Below are positions 46,423-57,392 of a stretch of DNA of 64,000 nt, piece by piece (the first letter of the stretch is position 1; each line of letters begins with the position of its first letter). The DNA is taken from assembly GCA_024663395.1 (NCBI GenBank), contig JANFAH010000037.1, positions 1 to 64,000 on the forward strand, given 5' to 3'. A program made the translations under genes and the position numbers. This DNA comes from Pisolithus tinctorius (Eukaryota > Basidiomycota > Agaricomycetes > Boletales > Pisolithaceae). A model generated the notes under the pieces. The model did not search any database. It saw only the letters and a program-made list of their open reading frames with translations, and was not told where the DNA came from.

Positions 46423-47691
46423 TGCCTTCTCCGCAAGCAGAGTAGGTGGAGTTTCAGCCGTAGCTGCACGGGCTTTGGCTGCGCGAGAGGTGGACTTGGG
46501 ACAGTCCTTGGCGGAATGGCCAGCCTCGCCACAGAAGAGGCAGAGGTTGTTCTTCATCCTGCGCTGACGTTCAGCGGAGGTGAGCTTGCCATCCTTGCCC
46601 AGAAGATGGGCAATATCGGACTTGGACGCGTCGGACTTGGGTGGATCTTTCTGTTTGCCCTTGCCCTTGGCATCGGACTTTGGAGCGGAGGTGGAGGACA
46701 ACGATTTAGTTTTGTTGTCGGAGTTGGAAGACTGCGACTTGTCAGAGGCGGACTTGGTGGTACGTGAGATCTCCGCTTTGCGCTCCCAGTAGCGCACATC
46801 GATGGTCTGGGCAAGTTCGCGGAGTTGTGCAAGGGTAGAAGGCTTGCCGACACGAGCGATCTCGTCTTTGATGCGGTCTGGAAGTCTGCTATAGAAGCGG
46901 TGACGGAGTGCACCAACACCGTAGTCCTTGACCTGTGAAGCCCAGCGGTTGAACTCCACGACATATTTGGTAATATGAGAACCGTCCTTCATGGTAAGGT
47001 TCTCGAGTTGTTGGACGGCATCCGCTATAGCATCGTGCGGACCGAAATTAGCTGTGAGCTCTTGTAAGAACTCATGATAGTCATCCATCCAGAGCGGGCA
47101 GTCGTAGTTGTCGGGGTTTAGCAAATCTGGCTCGAACCAAGCCAGGGCCATACCCTTAAGATAGGATTGAGCGAAGGTAACTTTTGCTCTGTCGGAGCGG
47201 AATGCGCGAGGGCGGTCTTGGAAGTTCAACTCGCATTGTACGAGGAACTCGTGGAGCTTCTTAGGGTCGGAGCCGTCGAAGGTGTCAGGCTCGCGGACTT
47301 TGGTTTTCGGAGCGGAGTCCCCAGTGCGCGAACTAGACCGCGCAAGCGCATGGACAGCTCTAGCAAGAGCTACGAGGGGATCCTCTGGCGGCTCAGCCGG
47401 GTCTTCAGGGATATCCCCATCACCGCTGCCCCTGCCGTCGGGATCACCATCAGGATAGTCAGGGTCGGGATCAGGTCCATCATCTCGGTTATGAGGGGAC
47501 GGGGTGTGGAAAGCTGTTGGGTGGAGGTCGGAGCGACCAGCTTGTGAAGCGCTTTCGCCTTCAGCGTGAGAGCGGCATCGAGCGGAGAAGGATTGGAATT
47601 GTTCGACGACGGAAGGAAGCCGACGCGGATTGGCTAGCGCTGCAGCGAGGTTCTCAGCGACCTCTCTTTGGGATTGAGCTCGAGTTCTCAT
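46408..47691 (-). CDS. gag: Chromovirus Gag
   Basis: 427 aa, intact from [19 protein letters not shown] to a TAG at 46408. The protein coats the RNA genome in virus-like particles. Visible parts: an acidic Asp/Pro/Gly-rich region ([20 protein letters not shown]), a retrotransposon-gag core ([49 protein letters not shown]), a Ser/Lys-rich linker and one zinc knuckle, [14 protein letters not shown] (CX2CX4HX4C). It starts about 60 bp inside the 5' LTR border. It ends on the slippery sequence used to reach pol. Confidence 0.93.
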   Translation of the reverse strand: MRTRAQSQREVAENLAAALANPRRLPSVVEQFQSFSARCRSHAEGESASQAGRSDLHPTAFHTPSPHNRDDGPDPDPDYPDGDPDGRGSGDGDIPEDPAEPPEDPLVALARAVHALARSSSRTGDSAPKTKVREPDTFDGSDPKKLHEFLVQCELNFQDRPRAFRSDRAKVTFAQSYLKGMALAWFEPDLLNPDNYDCPLWMDDYHEFLQELTANFGPHDAIADAVQQLENLTMKDGSHITKYVVEFNRWASQVKDYGVGALRHRFYSRLPDRIKDEIARVGKPSTLAQLRELAQTIDVRYWERKAEISRTTKSASDKSQSSNSDNKTKSLSSTSAPKSDAKGKGKQKDPPKSDASKSDIAHLLGKDGKLTSAERQRRMKNNLCLFCGEAGHSAKDCPKSTSRAAKARAATAETPPTLLAEKAESKN

Positions 47692-47752
47692 AATGGCGTA
47701 AGTCTTTCAGAGGACAGAAAACGAGATCGTACAAGTGTGAGTACGAATATAC

Positions 47753-48465
47753 TGTCAAGTTCGGGCCTACTCCGACCAACTCCGACGCTATATAGGGTCT
47801 AGAGAGTGGTCCGGGAGCAAGTCCGACACACAGGAACAGAACTCCGACTAGCGGAGAGATGGCAGGAATGAAGTCTGCTGAGACAGAGGCGGAGCGGAGT
47901 GAGGGCGTTGGGTTTAGCTCGTGCGCTACCCCCTTGCATGATCTCAGCCCTCGTATTTCAGAGGGAGAGTACAGACGGAGAGTCGGAGATAACTCCGACA
48001 GACAGAAAACGGAATCGGAGGGAGTAGGAACTAAGTTGATATTCGTACTAAAGAACAGCGGAGTACAGTACATGCTTTTATACTGTTACGGAGGTACAGT
48101 AATCGGAATCGGAACTGACATACGGAGACTGATAAATTTTCAAGTAAAATTTCCTGGATGATGAAAGAAGGGTGGACGGAGGACATACGAATGGGTAACA
48201 CAGAACATCCAGAAAAGGAAATAGTCCAGGCGCTGGACCATGCAGTGAGCGTGCTGCGGAGTACCTGACTGTGAAGGTAGTCACATGCCCCTCAGAGAAC
48301 GGACCGCTTGGTCCGGTAGGAGAGTAACACAAGTCTGACAGCAGTCGGAGCGGAGATTGTTCATAAACAGCAGATGTTGGGCGGAGTTGGTGCGGAGTGA
48401 GTGAACAACCGGCGGAGTAGGGTGCGGAGCGTATAGGGACTTATAATGAACGCACGGTCGTGACA
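47753..48465 (-). repeat. 5' LTR of the chromovirus
   Basis: 713 bp pair to the LTR at 41148-41870. No typical TGG primer-binding site directly follows it on the minus strand (the next bases are GTATATTCG), so priming may use another tRNA part or self-priming. Confidence 0.92.
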
Positions 48466-48496
48466 CTGAGATCTAACTTGCATCGCCACCCCCTAA

Positions 48497-49245
48497 TGTG
48501 ATATCAGTGTGCTTACTCAGTTTCTGATTCTATTTGACTCATTTTGTGATATTTTGACTATCCTTGACTCGTTCATTGCCAATACATACCAATCTTCTTT
48601 GCTTGCTTACTTTTCATTTCTCACTTACTCATCATGATTACTCAGTCCTTACTCATTACTTACCAAGTGTTTGTGCCTTGTTTGTCACAAGCTGTGCCCC
48701 CCCCCCCCCCCCCACAGTATATAAACCCCCATGTACTTAGCTACCAGGAAGCAATCAGAAGCAATCCAGCAGTCAGTTCAGCTCAGCTCAGCATATCTCA
48801 TCATCAACAGTTGAGGCTCCACAAAGGGGTCTATCTGTCATCATTTGTATACTTGGTAGTTGAGGCTCATTTGGAAGAGTCTATCTGCCATCCTTCATCA
48901 TCTGAAGCTTCCTCTTAGTCAGCAGTCTTAGTCATCCCCCCCACTCCTGCATAACTTGTCATTGACTTGTGCAAGGAGCATATTCTATCAAAGTCCATTA
49001 CCCCCAAGTACTTTTGGCTGAACACCTTCACTCTGTTCAGCATCCCCTCCTCAGTCATCATCCATTCATCTACTCCTGCATAACTCGTTGATGACTTGTG
49101 CCAGGAGCACCTCTACTTGAAGTCTCCCCCACATTTAGGTTTCTCTGCACTCCAGGTTCTGTGGAGGCAAACCACCACTCGCTCTTATTTGTCTTTTGTG
49201 TTGGATTTGTTTGGTTTTCACCAGCATTCCACACTTTGACTCACA
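48497..49245 (+). repeat. Repeat R, copy b
   Basis: Complete copy like copy a, TATATAA at 48718-48724, with a run of about 17 C just upstream (48697-48713). Its left neighbour is the last piece of U copy 3; its right end abuts a copia RNase H fragment. Confidence 0.85.
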
Positions 49246-49634
49246 CTGGTGGAGCAGTTAGCTGGTCATCCAAAAAACAGACCTCCATTGCTTTGTCTAG
49301 CATGGAAGCTGAGTACATGGCAGTCTTGGCAGCTGCAAAAGAGATACTTTGGCTGTGAACACTACTACATGAACTAGATATGGATACGACCGCACAGCCC
49401 ACTTCCCTCCTAGTCGACAACTGGTCTGCAATAGCCCTGATGAGCAATGCAATGTTCCACGATCGCATGAAGCACATAGCTATTCATCATCATTTTATTT
49501 GTGAGAAGGTTGAAGATGGAGAAGTGGATGTCAAGTACATTTCTACGAACGAGCAGATTGCCGATGTTCTCACCAAGGGACTGTCACACAAGAAGCATGA
49601 ACACTTTTCTCTTGGTATGGGAATTATTTTCTAA
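49246..49634 (+). pseudogene. Copia RNase H fragment
   Basis: C-terminal end of a Ty1/copia polyprotein: GGAVSWSSKKQTSIALSSMEAEYMA, LLVDNWSAIALMSN, RMKHIAIHHHFICEKVEDGEV and ADVLTKGLSHKKHEHF, all typical of the copia RNase H region. A TGA at 49356-49358 interrupts WL-TLLHEL where Arg is expected. Only the 3' end of the element survives, followed by a purine tract and its 3' LTR. Confidence 0.88.
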
Positions 49635-49657
49635 AGACTTGCTACACTGAGGGGGTG

Positions 49658-49928
49658 TGTTGGAACATGTGTCCCCTATGTTTATTTGCTTACAGCGTAC
49701 AAGCTTACATAATAATTCTTCGCACTTAGGCAATTAGTTTTTCCTCGTGCACCTCAGTCTTCTTACCACAGAAGCCTGAGGTATGTTTACTATATTAACC
49801 CTACAGCTACCTTACTGAAATACTACTATAGACCTTCTTTACAGGTTAGCTTGTTAATATTCAGTCTTCTTACCACAGAAGCCTGAGACCTTCTTTACAG
49901 TCTTAAATTTCAACCTCCTCTTAAGACT
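49658..49928 (+). mobile_element. Copia 3' LTR, plus strand
   Basis: Starts TGTTGGAACATGTG right after a purine tract (GAGGGGGTG) and ends about CTCTTAAGAC. It is the same LTR as the inverted copy at 32634-32903. Contains a repeated CAGTCTTCTTACCACAGAAG motif. Confidence 0.85.
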
Positions 49929-50629
49929 TGGCTCGAGGGATCTTCAACTTAGATACTTGCTTGACATTTGCTGCTCAAAAAAAGCTCTGAAAATTTCCTA
50001 AATTCCTGAGTGTAGATTGTAGCTAGAATCAAGACTTTAAACACTTAGCTTGTCCAACCTAATCCAGAAAACAAAATTCATGCAGTGATAACAAGGTGGC
50101 TTCTTTCCCCAAAATGAACAGAACCCCCCTCACGGTGGGCTCCAGATGTAGGAAAAGGTAAATAGAAGTACCTAGAATTAGTAAATGTCAGTGATGGGTG
50201 AGATTTGTGCTCAACCCAAAAGGGAGGTCCTGTTTTGGAGAAATGAAGTGTAGTAAAAGGGTGAAAAATGCGAACTGTAAAAGGATACTTAGCTGTGCCT
50301 GTCTAATACTCTTGCCAGTCCTCCTGGCACTTTGGGTACTCCCCAAAGTAATAAATCTAACTTCAAAAACTTGCCGAATTGCAAGATGAATTCACCCTAC
50401 TACTGAGGGCCTGTTACATCTATTGGTTCCTATGGTAAACTGAACTCGCACGAACACCATGCATGTGCTTAGTCAGCAATGCGGCTGCTTGTCACTAAGT
50501 CCAGTGGTACAATGCAAAAAAAACAAAAGAAGGAAATAAAACAAAAGAAAACTCTCCACCCCTGAACTCATGACCCAGACTGCTTCTCCTAGGGAACTTG
50601 AACTCGTTCCCTACATCACCACCCCCTAA
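49929..50629. other. Repeat-derived stretch, nothing recognised
   Basis: A/T-rich, with a TGTAGGAAAAGG motif (50147) similar to the start of solo LTR B. No supported gene. Confidence 0.4.
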
Positions 50630-51375
50630 TGTGACATCAGTGCGCTTACTCAGTTTCTGATTCTATTTGACTCGTTCTGTGATACTTTGACTGTCCTTGA
50701 CTTGTTCATTGCCAATACTTACCAATCTTCTTTGCTTGCTTACTTTTCATTTCTCACTTACTCATCATGATTACTCAGTCCTTACTCATTACTTACCAAG
50801 TGTTTGTGCCTTGTTTGTCACAAGCTGTGCTCCCCCCACAGTATATAAACCCCCATGTACTTAGCTACCCACAAGAAATCAAGTGAACCAGAAGTCACTC
50901 AGCAGCCAGTTCAGTGCATATCTCATCATCGACAGTTGAGGCTCATTTGGAAGAGTCTATCTGTCACCATCCATCATCCTTGGTAGTTGAGGCTCCATCA
51001 AGGGTCTATCTACCTTCATTCATTATCTGAAGTATCATCTGTGCTTTGTCAGCACACCTGCTTAGTCATCCATCTACTCCTGTGTAACTTGTCAATGACT
51101 TGCACCAGGAGCACATCCAAAAGATCATTGCACCAGAGTACTTTTGGCTGAATACCTTCACTCTGTTCAGCATCCCCTTCTCAATCAGCATTCATTCATC
51201 CTCTCCTGTGTAACTCATTGACAACTTGTGCCAGGAGCACCTCCACTTGAAGTCTCCCCCACTTTAGGTTTCTCTGCCCTCCAGGTTCTGCAGAGGTAAA
51301 CCACCACTTGCTCATATTTGTCTTTGGTGTTGGTTTTGGTTGGTTTGCACCACCTTTCCACACTTTGGACTCACA
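50630..51375 (+). repeat. Repeat R, copy c
   Basis: About 746 bp, TGTGACATCAGTGCGC ... TTTGGACTCACA, with TATATAA at 50842-50848. Its end merges directly into the transposase frame of Harbinger-like element 2. Confidence 0.85.
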
Positions 51376-52151
51376 GCATGCTGACCTGATCCCATACCAC
51401 ACATTGATCCTGACTGGGAGTGGGTGGGTAGCCAAATTGTTGAACAGCCATCCTGAGCAAATTTGTACAGAACTTGCAGTTCACAAGCATGTATTTGACA
51501 TCTTATTGTGGGAGCTCCAACAGCATGGAATCGGTCCTTCCAAACACGTCATGCTCAAAGAGTAACTTGCGATCTTTCTATATACCTCTGTCACTGGTTT
51601 GTCCATCAGACATGTAGGTGAACATTTTCAAAGGTCAAACAGCATGATCTCCAAGTCTTCGACCATGCCATTTTCGGTGGACTAATTGTCATTCTAGGTA
51701 CTTCAAAAAAATTCTGTTCGCATTCTCATCTTATGATACATACAGCAAGTACATTCAATTGCCATGCAGTGATGCCCCCATCCACCCAACTATTCATGAT
51801 AACCCCAAATTTTTCCCTTTTTTCACCAACACTATCGGTGCAATCAACAGGATGCACATCGCATGTGCTCCCAGTTCAGAGGAAAGGGATGCGATGCGAA
51901 ATCGCAAAGGTTTCACCTCCCAGAATTGCCTGCTCTGCTGTGATTTCAATATGTGCTTCACATACGTCCTTAGCGGGTGGGAGGGATCTGTGGCCAACTT
52001 GTCAGTCTATCACAATGTGCAGCTGAGCAATCTCGCTATTCCAGACAGCAAGTACTACCTTGCCAATGCAGGGTTCCCCAATTGCCCCCAACTCCTGACT
52101 CCATTCTGAGGGCAACAATACCATCTTGCAGAATGGGGGCATGCACACATA

Positions 52152-53761
52152 CAGTGTCTCAATTAAGTAATGCACAGCATTGATAATCCAATGAGTGCTC
52201 GTCTTGCTCGACAACAACTGAAGCAAAGACATTAATTAATAGCTCATTAGATAGCGATAACTGCAGGGATAATGACAGTATGTGAAGGATAGTAGGAAGA
52301 AAGGAGTGTCAATGTGCATGAGATGATTATGAAAAAAGGTACTGTGCAATTCATATTTGGATGTGGTATGTGCTCGAAAGAAGTCAATGTCACCAGTCCA
52401 ATATGCATGGTACGAACAAGAAAATTCTAGTACTTAGTGTGGCCACCTTTAGCTGCAAGAAGGGCCTGAACACGCTCTGGCATACTGTCATAGAGTGAAG
52501 TAAGGTAGCTTTCTTCGATGCTCTCCCACTCCTCAACAATGGCATTCCATAAGTCTGTGACATTTGATGGCAGGGTGGTCCAAGTGCACACGCGATGTTC
52601 CAAATAGTGCCAAACATGTTCGATAATATTCATATCAGGGCTCTGCGGAGGCCAGTCAAGTGTGTCGAGCTTCTTGCTGCTGAACCACTGGGCGGCGAGC
52701 TTCGAAGTATGCTTCGGATCATTGTCTTGTTGAAAATAAATATATTTCTTCTTCATTCCAAGGTCGCTGAGGGTTCCCAGAAGCTTGTCCTGCAGGATTT
52801 CGACGTAGAGCTTCGCATCCATATGACCTTCAATGCGACATATCCAGCCTGGCCCAGTGGCTGTGATGCACCCCCACACCATGACGCTGCCGCCACCGTG
52901 TTTCACCACCTTCCTGGTGTAGCGTGCATCGAAGTCCTCCCCAGGCTTCCTCCAACACCATTCACGGCCATCTGACCCAAAACGATTGAATTTAGATTTG
53001 TCTGAGAAGATAACTGCCTTCCAATTCTCTGCTGTCCAGTTAGCATGGGCCTTTGCCCACTCGAATCGCCTTTTCTTGTGAGCGTCAGTCAAAAGAGGCT
53101 TTGGGCGACATACATAGGCCTTTAGGCCACATGCACGTAACCTTTGTCGAATTGTTTCAGCATTAAATCCTGGGAAAAACTTCCTCTGAAGGTCAGCAAC
53201 ATCATGTGCTTTCCCCTGAGCAAGAAGTCGGGCTGCGCGACGAGTGTCATTCAAAGTGAATAGACATGGGCGACCTGATTTAGGCTTGATAGCATAGTAA
53301 TCTTCAGATTTAGCATAAGAATTAAAGATGCGTTTGATAGTAGTACGATGAATTTGGAACTTTTTGGCAATGTGCTCATCTGAGAGACCAGCTGCCTTGT
53401 CTCGACAAATCCGAGCCTTCTTTGTTGGGCTGGTGTACTTTGCCATGGCCAAGAGATGGTAAAGAGGGTGCCAGTAGCTTCTGGAGTGGTGCGGTGGGCA
53501 GTGAACTCAGCAATGAAAATTTGAGGCAGGTTTTCATAATACCACCCCCTATCCAAAAAAGAATTGCACAGTACTTTTTTTAGTGTTCACACCACAGCAC
53601 ACTACAATATAATGAAAGGACAATCATCACACCTCAGTCTTGTCAAATAGACCTTTGTCTACATGTTATGATAGTTGTACGAACATAAAGTGATGAATTA
53701 CTGTTGCTATCAACGAAATGCTGGAAATGTAGTGGCTGTGCATTACTTAATTGAGACACTG
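52152..53761 (-). mobile_element. Intact Tc1/mariner element
   Basis: 1610 bp with perfect 27-bp terminal inverted repeats (CAGTGTCTCAATTAAGTAAT... at 52152-52178 and inverted at 53735-53761) and the TA target duplication (52150-52151, 53762-53763). It carries one uninterrupted transposase gene and retains CpG sites, unlike the Harbinger remnant it interrupts, so it is the youngest insertion in this block and may be mobile. Confidence 0.95.
52427..53452 (-). CDS. Tc1/mariner transposase
   Basis: 341 aa, uninterrupted. Cuts and pastes the element at TA sites. N-terminal paired-type helix-turn-helix region (DEHIAKKFQIHRTTIKRIF) and a basic/second HTH part (LQRKFFPGFNAETIRQRLRACG). Catalytic triad visible: D in AVIFSDKSKFNRF, D in IYFQQDNDPKHTS, E in DMNIIEHVWHYLEHRV; the last D-E spacing is about 34 residues (DD34E type). 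The WGCI and WPPQSPDMN motifs are present. The first Met pair (MAMAK) gives the natural start. No intron. Confidence 0.95.
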   Translation of the reverse strand: MAMAKYTSPTKKARICRDKAAGLSDEHIAKKFQIHRTTIKRIFNSYAKSEDYYAIKPKSGRPCLFTLNDTRRAARLLAQGKAHDVADLQRKFFPGFNAETIRQRLRACGLKAYVCRPKPLLTDAHKKRRFEWAKAHANWTAENWKAVIFSDKSKFNRFGSDGREWCWRKPGEDFDARYTRKVVKHGGGSVMVWGCITATGPGWICRIEGHMDAKLYVEILQDKLLGTLSDLGMKKKYIYFQQDNDPKHTSKLAAQWFSSKKLDTLDWPPQSPDMNIIEHVWHYLEHRVCTWTTLPSNVTDLWNAIVEEWESIEESYLTSLYDSMPERVQALLAAKGGHTKY

Positions 53762-54372
53762 TATGGTAAGTATCTCTATCGATTTTTTATTACTCATAAT
53801 TCATTGGAATTTACAGACCAGTAAATGCTGAGGAATGCTACAACCTTTGCCACACACAGCTTCGAAACATGATTGAACAGATAATTGGAGTCATCAAATG
53901 TCACTTCCAAATTCTCGTTGTGCCTCCAGAGTATGGCATGGATGTCCAGGCCTGTATTCCTCCCACTTTATGTTGTATTCACAACATCATCCACATGTAC
54001 GATCCATTGGAATTAGACAACATTGAAGGCTTTGTATCACCTCTGCCGCTGGACAAGTCAGAGGAGGTGATCAGTGTGATTGCTGATGGCATTACAACTG
54101 CTGCAGAATGCCTTTGGATGTCAGAGAGGCAGGGTGCAATTGCACAAAACATCTGGAATAGTTACATTGCTGAATGAGTATGAAGGGGAGAGTTCAAAAC
54201 GAATTAGCATTTATATACCATCATTTCTCTCTACATTATGCTACCCATATGATCCAAATCGCAGTGCTTTGAGTTCCAATCTCCAGAGGCAGAGACTGAG
54301 AACTGAAATGCTGATGATATTGCAACAAACATGAAGGTAAAAAGTGGACACTACAAGCTGCAAGTACAACAA

Positions 54373-55287
54373 TTATTGGCTATGTCCCCTAATGTCATTG
54401 AGCTTTGCCTCAAGCCATGCATGCCAAACTGTAGCCATATGGTCAGGATCACTAGTGAATGATAAGTATAGACTGGCATGGGAAACATTTCCCTCGAAGT
54501 GATTTGCAATCCTAACGATGTCAGTTGGCGAGAACTTATCCATGTCTAACAGCAACAGCTTCTGTGTCGCCTCAGTCACCAATGGATGGACTGGGTCTTG
54601 GCAGAAATTGGGCTTGGGATCAGGTGCAGGTGACTCTGCAAGGAAGTGATTGCATGAGTGATGGTGGTCATATGTATGTGAGCAGACTGTACCATGGATA
54701 CCTCTAACTTCCTCTTCCACTTGTTCAAGTGTCATGTTCCCTGTGCATTGCTTTCGTGCTGATGAGGCGGTTGAAGCCACAGTACTTGAAAGAGCACCTG
54801 ATATGACAGATTGATCATTGTCATTGTCTGCCTTCTGCTTTCTGGAGCGCTCCATACAAGCTGAAATACTGGAAGATGGCTTGATGGAGCTGACAGATGA
54901 GCCATTGAACAATGATGGGGCAGTTGGAGGGGTGAAGCTTGAAGGTGTGCCAGGGGGGGGAGCAGACTGGTCTGAGTGCCAGTTAAAAGTAGATCTGCTA
55001 TGAACCAAAGCGATGGTAGATGGCGCTGGGTGATGGGAAGTTGTTAGTGTAGGGGGGATGGGATTTCCAGCTGCAAATGAGTGGAATGGAGGTTGATTGG
55101 CAGATGGCCACGATGGTGGAGCATAGGAAGTTGTTGGCATACTGAAGCTGGCGCTTCCAGTCATGAACGGGTAGAAAATCACTTGGTTCATAGATGGCAA
55201 TGCTGATGGAACAATGGGCAACATATCCACGTTGTTACTGGTTGCCAGTGCACTAGGTGCACTTCCTCTGACAGACGCTGGTATCAT
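54373..55287 (-). CDS. Companion protein of Harbinger-like element 2 (no SANT domain seen)
   Basis: 304 aa in one exon. Most of it is a Ser/Thr/Pro-rich linker with a basic nuclear-signal-like RSRKQKADND. The C-terminal ~70 residues (HPLVTEATQKLLLLDMDKFSPTDIVRIANHF ... ASLYLSFTSD ... AWLEAKL) resemble the helical C-terminus of the Myb/SANT companion of Harbinger 1 by layout. The N-terminal SANT domain is missing; it would lie to the right, where repeat R copy d begins only 30 bp away, so it was probably lost. Confidence 0.6.
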   Translation of the reverse strand: MIPASVRGSAPSALATSNNVDMLPIVPSALPSMNQVIFYPFMTGSASFSMPTTSYAPPSWPSANQPPFHSFAAGNPIPPTLTTSHHPAPSTIALVHSRSTFNWHSDQSAPPPGTPSSFTPPTAPSLFNGSSVSSIKPSSSISACMERSRKQKADNDNDQSVISGALSSTVASTASSARKQCTGNMTLEQVEEEVRGIHGTVCSHTYDHHHSCNHFLAESPAPDPKPNFCQDPVHPLVTEATQKLLLLDMDKFSPTDIVRIANHFEGNVSHASLYLSFTSDPDHMATVWHAWLEAKLNDIRGHSQ

Positions 55288-55317
55288 GAAGTCAACAGAA
55301 GGTGACCCTGGGGACGG

Positions 55318-56050
55318 TGTGAGTCAAAGTGTGGTTCAGTGGTGGAAACCAACCAAAACCAACACAAAAGACAATGAAAGCAAGTGGTGGTGTGCCTAAG
55401 CAGTACCTAGATGGTGGGACCTGTTCTTTGAAGGGGTTTTTGTGAGCTACAACACTCAAAGACAAGTGCTGAGGGTTGGGGGTGCTCCTGACAAAGAGGG
55501 AGCAAGAATGCGGTAGATTGTGATGGGGTAGACTGCTGTCAGCCTACAGAAGGATGGATGATGACTTAATTCAATGTCCTAGGCTGCACTGAGCTCAGGA
55601 AGGGCTTGGAGTGAAGTAGATTGATGATAGATGATAATAAGTGAAGTAGACAATAACTAGACCCTTAATAAAGCCTCAACTATCAAGACTGATGAATGAT
55701 TCACTGAGTGATGATAAAATGCGAGCAAGAGGGGCTCTCTGATGTCTTCTTCTTGTTCAGCTATCTAAGTACAGTGATTTATATACAGTACAGGGGCATT
55801 GCCTATGGAAAACAAGGTGCAAACACTTGGTAAGTGATTGGTAACTGATGAGTAAGGAATGTAAGCAATGGGTAATCATCTTAGAAAGCATTGGTAAGCA
55901 CTGGTAAGGGTAAGTAAGCCAAAAAGCGAAGAATCAGTAAGCAAAGTCAAAAGATTGGTAAGTATTGGCAATAGGTGAGTCAAGGACAGTCAGAATGTCA
56001 AAGTATGAGTCAAGTAATGTCAGGAACTGGGAAAGCGCACTGGAATCACA
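55318..56050 (-). repeat. Repeat R, copy d (inverted)
   Basis: On the minus strand TGTGATTCCAGTGCGC ... CACTTTGACTCACA, with TATATAA near 55779-55785. More diverged from copies a-c than those are from each other. Inverted relative to copy c at the other side of Harbinger-like element 2. Confidence 0.8.
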
Positions 56051-57128
56051 TTAGGGGGAGGCTGTGCATGTCACATCTTGAAGAGATCACTTCTAGGCCA
56101 AAGTAGGATGACAGAGAGGCAGCACTGATCTGATACCAATACAGTACATCCAAAAGCAGACAGGGTGAGTCAGATGTCAACAGGGGTCAAGCTTTGGGGG
56201 TCTGTGGGGTGACAGGAGCATAGGGGATCACAACTTCCCCCCCAAACCATCCTCTCAGTGAAGCAAATAAAAACTTCATGAATGAGGCTCTGTTGGAAGA
56301 GAGGATGAAGGGGGAGCATCTTCTGCTGTATCTTGCAATAAGGAGGCAATATGTGTATCAAACTCATCATGGATGCAATCAGGGAGAGTGGGGAACAGTA
56401 GATTATACTGTAGCTGTCGCAATTTGGAAGAATGATGGACGAGACTGGTATAAAGACATTGCAGGGAGCAGGGAGGAAGGATCCATATGCTTCTTGGACT
56501 GGAGAGACTGAAATGACCACATAAGACTTTTCCAAGCAAATGACAGACCTGGGGCAACCAAAGAATGTCCTCCTAGAGGTCATACTGACAAAAAGAACAT
56601 GCTGTCCAAGCTGGATGGGCTGAGAGGGGGCAGTCGAGGATGGGATGTACCAGGATGCTTCAGGACAGAAGCTGGTAGGAACTCCTGGTAGATATACATA
56701 GCCATGGTCCCTAGCAAAGGGGACAAGCAAAATGATTGACATGGAGGCAGCCATATCAGAAGAATTAGTGAAATGAGCATCTTTTGGAGGGAGTGCTGTA
56801 GAAATGTGTGGAGTGTGCAAATCCTTTCCAATTTTGGAAGGTAGTATTGCATGGCTGAGCACTACAAGTGAGTGTGGGAATGGTTTCAGTATCTGCAGAA
56901 ATGGCAGAGATATGTCAAAAACTGGAATGCCATACACGGGCGCTTAAGAATTTTAACTGGTGCTTAACTTGCTCCCTTTCCTTCTCTTTGGCATTGATGA
57001 CTTGTTCTTGTGCAAGGGATGACTGCCAACATTTCTGGCTGTCCTTCTTCACATGAGAGCTATGGTCTTTGTCTCCATTCATCAGCTGTATCCATGTCCA
57101 CCTCACCAAACACCTTTGGTGTGTGACA
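56051..57128 (-). repeat. Repeat U, copy 4 (minus strand)
   Basis: Starts TGTCACACACCAAAGG at 57128 and runs into repeat R copy d, so the U-then-R order is kept. It contains the longest single open frame of the family, 255 codons (56170-56937), with the shared VYLPGVPTSFCPEASW and SYVVISVSPVQEAYGSFLPAP segments. Its 5' part encodes SLAQEQVINAKEKEREQVKHQ. Function unknown. Confidence 0.75.
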
Positions 57129-57392
57129 GCAGCTTGGCTGTTAATAAGTGAGTGTAGGGCTATATGGGAGTTATTAAGGTTTTGTTGCCAGATGCATAGG
57201 TTGTTCAGGGTGTTATCTTGTTGTCGGTTGTTGTTCATCATTCAAGAGGGTCAGGGGGGGGTTGTCTGCTGGTGTTGGGTTTGCTGTGGGCATGGGATGG
57301 GGAGTGGGTCGGGGGGGTAGTGGGTGATATGGTCCTATGTTATGGGGAGTGGGACCTCCCCTGCCTCCACATATTCTGTTGATGTTCTGGCC

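Larger units (their letters stand above)
41148..48465 (-). mobile_element. Ty3/gypsy chromovirus, full length, minus strand
   Basis: 7318 bp with two near-identical LTRs, a 5-bp target duplication CTGAG at 41143-41147 and 48466-48470, gag, and pol ordered protease, reverse transcriptase, RNase H, integrase, chromodomain. That order plus the chromodomain places it among the chromoviruses of fungi. It sits inside repeat U copy 3, so it is younger than U. Gag is intact but pol has three stops and one frameshift, so this copy is not autonomous. Confidence 0.95.
38769..48496 (+). repeat. Repeat U, copy 3, split by three insertions
   Basis: The pieces 38769-39006, 39853-40335, 40991-41147 and 48466-48496 join to one U copy (without its first ~210 bp) when compared with copies 1 and 2. 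The interruptions are a solo LTR, a second solo LTR and the gypsy element. It starts at GTGCCCATGTATGGC directly after repeat R copy a and ends directly before repeat R copy b. Confidence 0.85.
51376..54177 (+). pseudogene. Harbinger transposase 2, split by a Tc1 element
   Basis: Same protein order as transposase 1: IPYHTLILTGSGW, FLYTSVTGLSIRHVGEHF, then GAINRMHIACAPSSE, KGFTSQNCLLCCDFNM, YYLANAGFPNCPQLL, and, after the insertion at 52152-53761, an intron and NMIEQIIGVIKCHFQIL to a stop at 54175-54177. Two catalytic Asp are Asn here (GAIN for GAVD, LANAGF for LADAGF), while the Glu is kept. A stop follows MLKE (51563-51565). Dead copy. Confidence 0.85.
50630..56050. mobile_element. Harbinger-like element 2 bounded by inverted R repeats
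   Basis: Between repeat R copy c (plus) and copy d (minus) lie a Harbinger transposase remnant on the plus strand and a companion-protein gene on the minus strand, the same convergent layout as Harbinger 1. Both outer ends share CCCCCTAATGTGA, extending a little beyond R. If R is its terminal repeat, this is a ~3.8-kb element plus the inserted Tc1 element, with long (about 740 bp) inverted ends. The alternative is two independent R insertions. Confidence 0.5.
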
